From NCBI RefSeq assembly GCF_000429325.1, contig NZ_KE386885.1, positions 337,958-401,957 of the forward strand: a stretch of 64,000 nucleotides of DNA. Reading direction: 5' to 3'. This stretch comes from Fundidesulfovibrio putealis DSM 16056 (lineage in GTDB: Bacteria > Desulfobacterota > Desulfovibrionia > Desulfovibrionales > Desulfovibrionaceae). Under the pieces are notes generated by a model. It did not search any database. It saw only the letters and a list, made by a program, of their open reading frames with translations, and had not been told where the DNA came from. The translations under genes were made by a program, and so were the position numbers. Positions 1 to 7,146 of the stretch are shown one piece after another (the stretch's first letter is position 1; each line of letters opens with the position of its first letter).

Positions 1-126
1 ATGCCGCCCAGGCGCCAGGGCAGCGACTCAGAGGTCGGCGGGTGTCCGAGGCTGGAAGGAACAGGGCTGAACCGCGTGTCAACGACGCGGCGGCCCTGCG
101 GACGGACAACCCGAAAGCGGCAGTGT

Positions 127-146
127 CCAGGCAAGTCCACGCCTGG
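127..146 (-). terminator. possible hairpin after the glycosyltransferase gene
   Basis: A 6-bp perfect stem (CCAGGC/GCCTGG) with an 8-nt loop lies directly after the stop codon at 148. There is no clear U tract on the minus strand, so termination is only a suggestion. Positions 1-126 hold no gene I can support. Confidence 0.3.
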
Positions 147-147
147 A

Positions 148-2487
148 TCAAAAATCGAGCTCCAGCCGGGTGAAGGCGACTGCGTACGGAGTGGAGTCCT
201 TGTCGTTGAAGACGAACCCGTGTCCATTCTGCATGGAATACGCAAACTCCAGAACGTTCTGCCCCGGTGTTACCGGGATGCGTAATTCCTGTTCCGCGAA
301 TGCGCGCATCCAGGGGTGCGCGGGCAGGTCCTGGAGCGTGGCGGTCCGGACTCCATTCACCAGAACATCGATCTTCTGGCCGGGAATGGGGTTGTTCACG
401 GCGAAGCGCAACGTCATGTGGTCCCTGCCGGGGGGAGCGTCGAAAGAGACGGTGGAGCTCTTTCCCACAGCCCAGCGCCAGTGGTTGTGTTGTTCGGACT
501 CTACGCTGTTCAATCCTGACATGGAAATGGTGGGGTCAAGGCCGACGGGCTTGAAAAGATCGCCATGCAGCGGCGCAGCGTCAATGCGAAGCCCCTTGAA
601 GGCGACGCTCTCCAGGTTGTCGCCGGGATATGACGGGCTCACGGGTACGGCCAGCATGACGACCCGCAGCGCCAGGCGCTTGTAGGGGGAGAACCTCCTG
701 AACGTCAGCACGGCCTGCCCGCTTTTGGTGGGGCCTTCCTGAGTGAACAAGTCCTGCCATTCCTCTGCGTCGAAGCGCCCCTGGAGGCGAAAGGAGTTGC
801 CCTCGCCGTGGTTGTGGAAATTGAGGTCCAGCTTGAGCTGCTGGGTGCGCGAGGCGTTGGCGTTGTCCACCTCGAAGAGCATCATGGTGGGAGCGTTGTG
901 GCGTGAGGGCATGAACTGATAGCCCATGCCGTAGCAGGGGGAGGCGTCCGTGATTTCGCTGGCTTTGGAATAGACGGAATACGGATCGGCATTCAGGGCG
1001 ACGGAGGAGGGCAGCGTAACGATGGAGGGCCGCTCGAAGGGGACCCGAAGACGCGCCGCAGTGACGCCGCGAATGGTGAACTGGTCCAACACTTCCGCAC
1101 GTCCGGCAGGAGCGTCGTCCCGGTAGCCCGCCAGGACGAAGCGGGTCTCCTTGCGGTCCTGGCCTACATGCTGATTGGCCAGTGGGCTCGGCTGGAACCA
1201 TTGGGAGAAGTACCATCCCAGCGCGCTGGACTGGCCCGAGTCGAGACAGGCCAGGGGCTCTCCCGCCACCAGGAAAGATGCCTGCCTGCGCCCCATGGGC
1301 TTCAGATAGCCCCCCTCGATGCCTGAATACTCCGTGTAGTAGGCTTCCCAGTGCTGGGAGGTGATGTGAACCATACCGGAAACCGCCAGCGCGGCAGCGA
1401 AGATGCGGGCTGCGGCAGCGCTGCGCAAAAGCCCGGCAGCGCAGCAGGCCACTGGCATGAGCAGCAGCGGAATGAGGAACACGGCGTTCCAGGGGCGGAA
1501 ATCATAGCCGTATTTGCCCAGAATCAGCACCACCAGCGGGGTGACGATAAGCGCCATTGTGACTGCGGCCACAACCCGGTTCCTGCGCCACAGCAACACG
1601 AATCCCAGCGCGGCCATGCATCCAATCGCCCCAACCAGGAGGGGATTTTCGAAGAAATAGAGCGCCTTGCCGATGTTATCCAGGCTGATGCGGACAGTGT
1701 CCGCTGCCGTGGACGTGAAGGGGTTGATCTCAGCCTTGATGATTGCCGACCTGGACAGGAACGGCCAAAGCACCGGCAGGGACGATGCCACGCCAAGAAG
1801 ACCGTAGAGAAACGACGTGCGAAGCCACGGCCTGGACCGGAGCAGGAGCCCCAAGGCCAGGATGATGGTTTCGCAGAAGACCAGCAGGAAGGACAGGTAA
1901 TTGAGCGAGAACATCAGGAGGTTCAGCGCGAACAGGCCCGCTTGGCGCCTGGAAGTGCTGCGCTCGAACAGGGCAAAATAGACCGGAAGCTTCAGCAGAT
2001 ACAGCAGCATGAAGGGCGCGTAGGGCCGGAGCTGGCGCGACAAGAAGAGATGCAAGGGGTTCACGGCAATGAACGCGGCAAGGACAAGGGCTCCGTTCTC
2101 CCCGAGGATGCCCCTGTAGCCTTTGTAGGCGACCACGATGGCCGCGACGCCGGTCAGTGCCGGAAAGAGGCGCAAGGTGAAGTCGGAGTCGTCCATGAGC
2201 AGGACGAACTTGGTGAACATGTACAGGTAGGGTGGGTGAATCTCGCACAGCCGAGTCCAGTCGAAGATGTAGGCCAGCGGAAATCGGGCCGTGAGGGGTA
2301 CCAGATGCTCGTTCCACCACAGGGAAGGAGTGCCCAGATGCAGGAAGCGCAGCCAGAATCCGCAGGCGATGATGATCCACAGACAGATCAGCGATGCGTT
2401 GCGCTCCGACCATTCCCGGAGGGAGAAGGTCCTGGCGGCTTGGTTCTGCGCGAGTTTGACCGGGCTGGCGTCGGATGCTGGTGTCAT
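148..2487 (-). CDS. GT39/ArnT-like membrane glycosyltransferase with two C-terminal beta-rich tails
   Basis: A 779-residue polytopic inner-membrane protein resembling the PMT/ArnT superfamily, which moves sugars from polyprenyl-phosphate donors to acceptors on the periplasmic side. About ten membrane segments fill residues 30-400, and the RQLRPYA motif in the first third is shared with the glycosyltransferase at 49470. The loop motif that is usually DE reads WNE at residues 58-60. After the membrane part come two soluble modules: roughly 535-650 (shared with the 49470 protein) and 658-779 (shared with the 42748 protein). The start at 2487 is chosen because AGGAGA lies 8-9 nt upstream; a longer frame to 2556 would run into the glnS terminator. 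The acceptor is unknown. Confidence 0.8.
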   Translation of the reverse strand: MTPASDASPVKLAQNQAARTFSLREWSERNASLICLWIIIACGFWLRFLHLGTPSLWWNEHLVPLTARFPLAYIFDWTRLCEIHPPYLYMFTKFVLLMDDSDFTLRLFPALTGVAAIVVAYKGYRGILGENGALVLAAFIAVNPLHLFLSRQLRPYAPFMLLYLLKLPVYFALFERSTSRRQAGLFALNLLMFSLNYLSFLLVFCETIILALGLLLRSRPWLRTSFLYGLLGVASSLPVLWPFLSRSAIIKAEINPFTSTAADTVRISLDNIGKALYFFENPLLVGAIGCMAALGFVLLWRRNRVVAAVTMALIVTPLVVLILGKYGYDFRPWNAVFLIPLLLMPVACCAAGLLRSAAAARIFAAALAVSGMVHITSQHWEAYYTEYSGIEGGYLKPMGRRQASFLVAGEPLACLDSGQSSALGWYFSQWFQPSPLANQHVGQDRKETRFVLAGYRDDAPAGRAEVLDQFTIRGVTAARLRVPFERPSIVTLPSSVALNADPYSVYSKASEITDASPCYGMGYQFMPSRHNAPTMMLFEVDNANASRTQQLKLDLNFHNHGEGNSFRLQGRFDAEEWQDLFTQEGPTKSGQAVLTFRRFSPYKRLALRVVMLAVPVSPSYPGDNLESVAFKGLRIDAAPLHGDLFKPVGLDPTISMSGLNSVESEQHNHWRWAVGKSSTVSFDAPPGRDHMTLRFAVNNPIPGQKIDVLVNGVRTATLQDLPAHPWMRAFAEQELRIPVTPGQNVLEFAYSMQNGHGFVFNDKDSTPYAVAFTRLELDF

Positions 2488-2526
2488 GCGGGTACTCTCC
2501 TGAAAATCGGGGGCGCAGGGCCTGCG

Positions 2527-2568
2527 CAAAACAAGCCCGCGAACCAGACGGTGCATCTGGTTCGCGGG
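2527..2568 (-). terminator. rho-independent terminator of glnS
   Basis: A perfect 13-bp stem (2536-2548 with 2556-2568) with a 7-nt loop is followed on the minus strand by TTGTTTT. It lies 27 nt after the glnS stop and before the start of the downstream glycosyltransferase, so the two are separate transcription units. Confidence 0.88.
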
Positions 2569-2594
2569 TGATCAGTCGCACAGGCGGGAAGGGT

Positions 2595-4286
2595 CTACGC
2601 GCCCTTCTTTTCCTGCTTGGCCCAGGAGTCCCTTAGTCCGACACTCCTGTTGAACACCAGCCGGTCCGGGCCGTGGTCGCGCCTGTCGGCCACGAAATAT
2701 CCCAGGCGTTCGAACTGGAAGAACTGTTCGGGCGTGGCCTGGGCGAGGCTTGGCTCCACCGGGCAGTTGGGCAGCACTTCCAGGGCGTTGGGGTTCACGT
2801 AGTCCTTGAAATCCTTGCCTTCTTCCACTGCCATGGGGTCTGGCTTGGTGAACAGGCGGTCGTAGAGGCGCACTTCGGCCCAGGCCGCGTGTTGTGCGCT
2901 CACCCAGTGGATGGTGCCCTTGACCTTGCGACCGTCATTGGACCAGCCGCCGCGCGTGGCCGGATCGTAGGTGCAGCGGATCTCGGTCACTTCGCCGGTC
3001 TCGGGGTCCTTCAGCACGTCGGTGCAGGTGACGTAATAGGCGTGGCGCAGGCGCACTTCCTTTCCGGGCGACAGGCGGTGGTAGCCCTTGGGCGGCACTT
3101 CGCGGAAGTCGTCCTGCTCGATGTACAGCTCGCGCGAGAAGGGGATCTGGCGCGTTCCCAGCTCGGGCTTCTCGGTGTGGTTGGGGCACTCGAAGATCTC
3201 TTCCTGGCCCTCGGGATAGTTGGTGATGACCACCTTCACCGGGCGCAGAACGGCCAGGGCGCGGGGGGCGCGGTCGTTCAGGTCCTCGCGCAGGCAGGCT
3301 TCCAGCATCTCGATTTCCACGGTGTTGGCGGCGCGGGCCACGCCGATGCGCTCCGCGAACAGGCGGATGGACTCGGGCGTGTAGCCACGGCGGCGAAGGC
3401 CCTGGATGGTGGGCATGCGCGGGTCGTCCCAGCCGGTGACGTGGCCTTCGCTGACCAACTGGATCAGGCGGCGCTTGCTGACAACCACGTAGGTCAGGTT
3501 CAGGCGCGCGAACTCGTACTGGCGCGGGCGCGACGGCACGGGCAGGTTGTCCAGCACCCAGTCGTAGAGCTCGCGGTTGTTCTCGAACTCCAGGGTGCAG
3601 ATGGAGTGGGTGATGTGCTCCAGCGCATCCGAGATGCAGTGGGTGAAGTCGTACATCGGATAGATGCACCACGCATCCCCGGTGCGGTGGTGATGGGCGT
3701 GTCGGATGCGGTACAGGGTGGGGTCGCGCATCACGATGTTGGGCGAGGACATGTCGATCTTGGCCCGCAGCACGCGTGCGCCGTCCGGGAAGTCGCCCGC
3801 GCGCATGCGCCGGAACAGGTCCAGGTTCTCGTCCACGGAGCGGGTGCGGTAGGGGCTGTCGATGCCGGGTTCGGTCAGGGTGCCGCGCGCCTCGCGGATT
3901 TGCTCGGCGGTCTGGTCGTCCACGTAGGCCAGGCCGCGCTGGATAAGCATTTCGGCGAATTCGTAGAGCTTCTCGAAGTAGTCGGACGCGAAATACATGC
4001 GGTCGTCCCAGGAGAAGCCCAGCCAGTTGACGTCGGCCTGGATGGAATCGACGTATTCCTGCTCCTCCTTGGAGGGGTTGGTGTCGTCGAAGCGCAGGTT
4101 GCAGGTGCCGCCGAACTGCTTGGCGATGCCGAAGTTGAGGCAGATGGACTTGGCGTGGCCGACGTGGAGGTAGCCGTTGGGCTCGGGAGGAAAGCGGGTG
4201 GCCACGGAGGCGTACTTGCCGCTTTTCAGGTCCTCGTCGACGATGGTGCGTAGAAAGTCCAGATGCTCTTTGACGGTATCGCTCAT
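2595..4286 (-). CDS. glnS: glutaminyl-tRNA synthetase
   Basis: Charges tRNA-Gln with glutamine in the cytoplasm. The 563-residue length fits the bacterial family (E. coli is 554). The class I HIGH signature appears as HVGH within [14 protein letters not shown] near residue 40, and the KMSKS equivalent is VVSKRR in the middle. The C-terminal anticodon-binding beta-barrels are complete. The start at 4286 has AAGGA seven nucleotides upstream; an in-frame extension further upstream is proline/arginine-rich and looks non-coding. A likely promoter (4323-4351) and a strong terminator (2527-2568) frame it as a single-gene transcript. The Nif11-like gene upstream is on the same strand but 280 bp away. 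Confidence 0.97.
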   Translation of the reverse strand: MSDTVKEHLDFLRTIVDEDLKSGKYASVATRFPPEPNGYLHVGHAKSICLNFGIAKQFGGTCNLRFDDTNPSKEEQEYVDSIQADVNWLGFSWDDRMYFASDYFEKLYEFAEMLIQRGLAYVDDQTAEQIREARGTLTEPGIDSPYRTRSVDENLDLFRRMRAGDFPDGARVLRAKIDMSSPNIVMRDPTLYRIRHAHHHRTGDAWCIYPMYDFTHCISDALEHITHSICTLEFENNRELYDWVLDNLPVPSRPRQYEFARLNLTYVVVSKRRLIQLVSEGHVTGWDDPRMPTIQGLRRRGYTPESIRLFAERIGVARAANTVEIEMLEACLREDLNDRAPRALAVLRPVKVVITNYPEGQEEIFECPNHTEKPELGTRQIPFSRELYIEQDDFREVPPKGYHRLSPGKEVRLRHAYYVTCTDVLKDPETGEVTEIRCTYDPATRGGWSNDGRKVKGTIHWVSAQHAAWAEVRLYDRLFTKPDPMAVEEGKDFKDYVNPNALEVLPNCPVEPSLAQATPEQFFQFERLGYFVADRRDHGPDRLVFNRSVGLRDSWAKQEKKGA

Positions 4287-4322
4287 GGTGAATCCTTTTT
4301 CACGAAGTTGCCGAACCAGCCA

Positions 4323-4351
4323 GAAATAGGGAAAAAGCCGAGAACGGTCAA
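4323..4351 (-). promoter_or_regulatory. candidate sigma-70 promoter of glnS
   Basis: On the minus strand TTGACC (4346-4351) and TATTTC (4323-4328) are separated by 17 nt and would give a 5' leader of about 30 nt. Just upstream is a tandem direct repeat of CAGAGCTGGG (4353-4372). The rest of 4352-4568 is GC-rich with short dyads and no gene. Confidence 0.5.
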
Positions 4352-4568
4352 ACAGAGCTGGGCAGAGCTGGGCAGCGCGGGTTGAGCCGGACCGGCAGAG
4401 TAGGACAAAACAGGCCGGAGGGAGGGGAAAGCCGGGTTGAGCGCGTCGGCCGTAACGGTTGAAAGGGCCGGCGCGGCAGGGCGGCCCAGGAGCGCACGGG
4501 CTCTCCCGGGCCGGTACAGCCAACCGGCTGGCCGGGCGCATGGGGAGCCCGGTTCAGCCTTTTTCGCT

Positions 4569-4775
4569 TCAGTCTTTCTTGGGAAGCTGGTCCGTTCCGT
4601 GGGTCTCGTACACGGCTTTCTGGGCCTGCTTGAACTCGTCCACGGTGAAGTCGAAGCCGTTTTCGCGCAGGTAGGCCCAGTTGGCGGCCGCGTCCTGGCA
4701 TTCGTTCACCTTGGCGCGAAATTCGGGGTCCAGGCGCATGCGTTCCATGTATGCAGTTGCGGATTCAATACTCAC
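4569..4775 (-). CDS. Nif11-like small protein
   Basis: A 68-residue protein with the Nif11 pattern: an N-terminal helix ending in a DPEFRAKV segment, then WAYLRENGFDFTVDEF. Nif11 domains occur as leader peptides of RiPP precursors and as stand-alone proteins of unknown role. This copy has no double-glycine cleavage site, no cysteine-rich core and no maturation or export gene beside it, so a stand-alone role is more likely than a bacteriocin precursor. The start is GTG at 4775 with AAGGAGG nine nucleotides upstream. Its neighbours are glnS downstream on the same strand and a divergent methyltransferase gene. Confidence 0.8.
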   Translation of the reverse strand: MSIESATAYMERMRLDPEFRAKVNECQDAAANWAYLRENGFDFTVDEFKQAQKAVYETHGTDQLPKKD

Positions 4776-4870
4776 GGGTGCAACCCTCCTTGGTGAGGCA
4801 TGCCTTGAAGAGTAAGCAATTTGGCAAAAATGGCAAGATGGGCTGTGGCGGTCCAGTGCAATCAGATTTC

Positions 4871-4906
4871 TTGACGATTTAGCGAGGCATTAATAGACTT
4901 AGTCTA
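4871..4906 (+). promoter_or_regulatory. promoter with palindromic operator overlapping the start codon
   Basis: TTGACG (4871-4876), a 17-nt spacer and TAGACT (4894-4899) form a plausible promoter whose predicted transcription start falls on or next to the A of the ATG at 4906. The perfect palindrome TAGACTTAGTCTA (4894-4906) covers the -10 element and the first base of the start codon. No Shine-Dalgarno sequence is visible, so a leaderless mRNA under repressor control is suggested. Confidence 0.5.
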
Positions 4907-5652
4907 TGCAAATAACCACCGAGCAACGCAGCCAGATCGAGGCGTCCATCAGGGACAAGTACCGCAAGGTGGCTTCCTCCGCCGCCGGACTGTTCAGGTA
5001 TCCCACGGGCCAGGCCGGGCTTGACGGCCAGGGCTACGCGCCCCAGTGGCTCAAGCACCTGCCGCCTGCCGTGCTGGAGTGCTTCTGCGGGGTGGGCAAC
5101 CCGTTCTCCATGGGTGTGCCCGCAAAAGGGCAGGCGGTGCTGGACGTGGGCTGCGGCTGCGGCGTGGACACGCTGGTGGCGGCGGAACTGGTCGGTGAGG
5201 CAGGCCGCGCCGTGGGCCTGGAAATGTCTCCCGATATGCTGGGTACGGCCCGCCTGAACGCCCAGGCGGCTGGCGCGCGGAACGTGGAATTCGTGGAAGG
5301 CTCCGCCGAGAAACTGCCTTTTGAGGATGCCGTCTTTGACCTGCTCATCTCGAGCGGGGTCTACAACCTGGTGATCGACAAACAGGCGGCCCTGGCTGAG
5401 GCCTTCCGGGTGCTCAAGCCCGGCGGGAGGCTCCAGATAGCCGACCAGATGCTCACAGGGCCTGCGCCCAGTGCGCCGGGGGACGCCGTAGCCTCCTGGT
5501 TCACCTGACAGGGCGGCGCGATACCGGGAACGGCGTTCCTGGACATGCTCGCTACGGCAGGTTTCGTGAACGCGGCCAGCCACGGTGAGACGGGCTTCAA
5601 GAGCTCTCCCGTGACCATGGGGATGCACTTCAGCGCGCAAAAGCCCCTTTAG
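4906..5652 (+). CDS. ArsM-like SAM methyltransferase, selenoprotein (Sec at UGA 5506-5508)
   Basis: A 248-residue class I SAM-dependent methyltransferase related to arsenite methyltransferases. The SAM motif is [12 protein letters not shown] at about 79-90, preceded by a CFCGVGNP segment (Cys59, Cys61) that matches the Cys-containing GNP region of ArsM. The frame meets UGA at codon 201, but translation past it continues the fold: [18 protein letters not shown] corresponds to the GGAL...L..AGF block that in ArsM proteins directly follows a conserved, metalloid-binding cysteine. The UGA sits exactly at that cysteine, and a bacterial SECIS-like hairpin begins 16 nt later (5524-5542). Reading to UAG at 5650-5652 gives a normal family length. 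The substrate (As, Se, Te or other) is not known, and selA/B/C/D are not in the window. Confidence 0.85.
5524..5542 (+). promoter_or_regulatory. candidate bacterial SECIS hairpin
   Basis: A perfect 8-pair stem (one G-U) CCGGGAAC/GTTCCTGG encloses a GGC loop whose first base is 23 nt past the UGA. Bacterial SECIS elements typically place a small apical loop beginning with G roughly 16-37 nt downstream of the Sec codon, so position and loop both fit. Confidence 0.75.
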
Positions 5653-5660
5653 TGTCGCGA

Positions 5661-5734
5661 TTAAGGAAAACATGAACATGTTTTCCTTAAGCCATAAAAT
5701 GGTTCTCTTTGATTAGCGTCATACATGCTTGAAC
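5661..5734 (-). repeat. dispersed terminator-like repeat, copy a
   Basis: A perfect 14-bp palindromic stem with an AA centre (5661-5690, core ACATG/CATGT) is preceded on the minus strand by an arm containing AGAGAACCATT and, further out, GTTCA. It lies downstream of the minus-strand YibE/F gene and between convergent genes, so it probably terminates transcription from both sides. The same arm and core recur near 11.6, 22.7, 27.8, 54.0 and (degenerate) 61.3 kb. Confidence 0.75.
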
Positions 5735-5755
5735 GATGGAGTGCGGCGAAGCTTT

Positions 5756-6952
5756 TCAGCTGACGACCTCCGGATGCCGGGCCTTGCGCCCGGCCAGCAG
5801 CCACGCCCCCATGAGCGCCGTGAACGGGGCCACCAGCACCAGCCCGAAGCTGCCCACCAGGGTGTTCAGCACCTCGGCGGCCACGTGGTTCATATTGAAC
5901 ACGTTGGCCATGGGCACGCCCTGGGCCATGAACACCATGAAAAGCGCCATGGAACCGCCGGAATAGGCCAGCAGCAGCGTGGTGGTCATGGTTCCCACCA
6001 CCACGCGCCCCACCCGCAGCCCCGAGAGAAAGAGCTTCCAGAAGCCGATGCCGGCCCCTTCTCCGGTATGATGCGCGGACACCTCCTCCATGCTGGCGGC
6101 AACGTCCATGGCCAGGTCCATCACCGCGCCGCTTGAGCCCAGAAACACCGTGGCCAGGAATATCCGCGTCAGGTTCAGGTGCGGATAGCCCGAGTAAAAA
6201 AGCGTCTCGGCGTAGGCCTTCACCGAACCGTGCAGATGAAACCCTTCCGAGAATCCCACGGCCATGGCGCAGGTGGCGGCCACGCCCAGAAGCGATCCCA
6301 GATACGCGGCCAAAGCCTTGCGGTTCACCCCGCCCACCAGGAACAGCACCGAGGCCATGAGCACGGCCAGTACGACAAGGGTCACGCCGATGGGGTCGTA
6401 GTCCTTGAGGAACAGAGGCACCATGACCTTCCAGATGGCCAGGGCGGCGAACAGGAAGCTCAGGAGCGCCTTGAGGCCGGTCCAGCCCGCGTAGGCCACC
6501 AGGAACACCGCGAACAGCCCCATGACCCACAGCTGGATGTCCAGGCGATAATAGTCCTGGGCCACGGCGTTGACCACCTCGCCCCCTGACACCGTCAGCG
6601 CCACCAGGGCCATGTCCCCGACCTTGAACTGCTTGTCCATCTCGAGCTTGCCCAGAAACAGATTGTCCGCCGTGACGGTGCGGCCCTTGAAGGGGCCCTC
6701 CAGCACCAGGGCCTGGACCCGCTGGTCGCCTTCCAGCACCACGCCGTATTGCCGCAGGTTGCTGTTGTCTGTTGCGGTTATCTCGGCCTTCACGGCCTGG
6801 GTGCCTGTGGGCAGGCGGTTCTCGAAGTCTGTTGGCAGGAACCAGAGCGAGACAGTCAGGACTGCGAAAGCGGCAGTGAGTATGATGTCCCTGCGGCGGC
6901 TGGCGGCTGCCGGGGGACCGGCTGGGCCGGGGATGCTGTCGTTTTGGTGCAT
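5756..6952 (-). CDS. YibE/F family membrane protein
   Basis: A 398-residue protein with one N-terminal membrane anchor (about 24-42), a soluble beta-rich segment to about 145 and then seven or so hydrophobic helices to the C terminus. This is the architecture of YibE/F, a multi-pass family of unknown function. The helix sequence VFLGSSGAVMDLAMDVAASM is typical of the family core. No convincing Shine-Dalgarno precedes the ATG at 6952; instead a 28-nt perfect palindrome ends 12 nt upstream. It is monocistronic, with a repeat-type terminator (5661-5734) after it and another hairpin repeat separating it from the phosphatase gene. Confidence 0.85.
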   Translation of the reverse strand: MHQNDSIPGPAGPPAAASRRRDIILTAAFAVLTVSLWFLPTDFENRLPTGTQAVKAEITATDNSNLRQYGVVLEGDQRVQALVLEGPFKGRTVTADNLFLGKLEMDKQFKVGDMALVALTVSGGEVVNAVAQDYYRLDIQLWVMGLFAVFLVAYAGWTGLKALLSFLFAALAIWKVMVPLFLKDYDPIGVTLVVLAVLMASVLFLVGGVNRKALAAYLGSLLGVAATCAMAVGFSEGFHLHGSVKAYAETLFYSGYPHLNLTRIFLATVFLGSSGAVMDLAMDVAASMEEVSAHHTGEGAGIGFWKLFLSGLRVGRVVVGTMTTTLLLAYSGGSMALFMVFMAQGVPMANVFNMNHVAAEVLNTLVGSFGLVLVAPFTALMGAWLLAGRKARHPEVVS

Positions 6953-6963
6953 GGGTGTGAAAG

Positions 6964-6991
6964 CGGGGCGCGCCGCATGCGGCGCGCCCCG
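6964..6991 (-). repeat. 28-nt perfect GC palindrome just upstream of the YibE/F start
   Basis: All 28 bases form one uninterrupted palindrome (core GCCGCATGCGGC), 12 nt before the ATG. It could be a terminator for read-through from the phosphatase gene (only CTTTC follows), an operator, or a hairpin occluding translation initiation. Confidence 0.6.
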
Positions 6992-7042
6992 GAGAAGTGA
7001 CAGGTTGCTGGCTGAGTGCCGGAGAGGTGGTCAGGTCGGAGA

Positions 7043-7080
7043 GCCTCCGGCGGCCAAAGGGCTGCGCCCTTTGGAATCCC
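7043..7080. repeat. GCCTCCGGCGGCC-type intergenic hairpin repeat
   Basis: GCCTCCGGCGG is followed by a 9-bp stem (CCAAAGGGC/GCCCTTTGG, 7054-7074) and AATCCC. Near-identical copies lie at 9842, 11746 and 48283. This one is after the phosphatase gene on the minus strand and probably serves as its terminator. Confidence 0.75.
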
Positions 7081-7146
7081 TTATAACTATTGCGAATGAT
7101 CGTTACTATGCACCATGCGCCGTATTATTGGGAGAACGAAAGGCGA

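Noticed and set aside
1-285. A 94-codon plus-strand frame at the left edge
   Set aside because: No family resemblance, overlaps the end of the glycosyltransferase gene on the other strand, no ribosome site visible.
2673-4253. A 526-codon open frame antisense to glnS
   Set aside because: Shadow frame of glnS with the same biased composition and no start signal.
4906-5508. Methyltransferase ending at the UGA as an ordinary stop (200 residues)
   Set aside because: It would truncate the domain exactly at a catalytic Cys position, while the following codons continue the family sequence and a SECIS-like hairpin is present.
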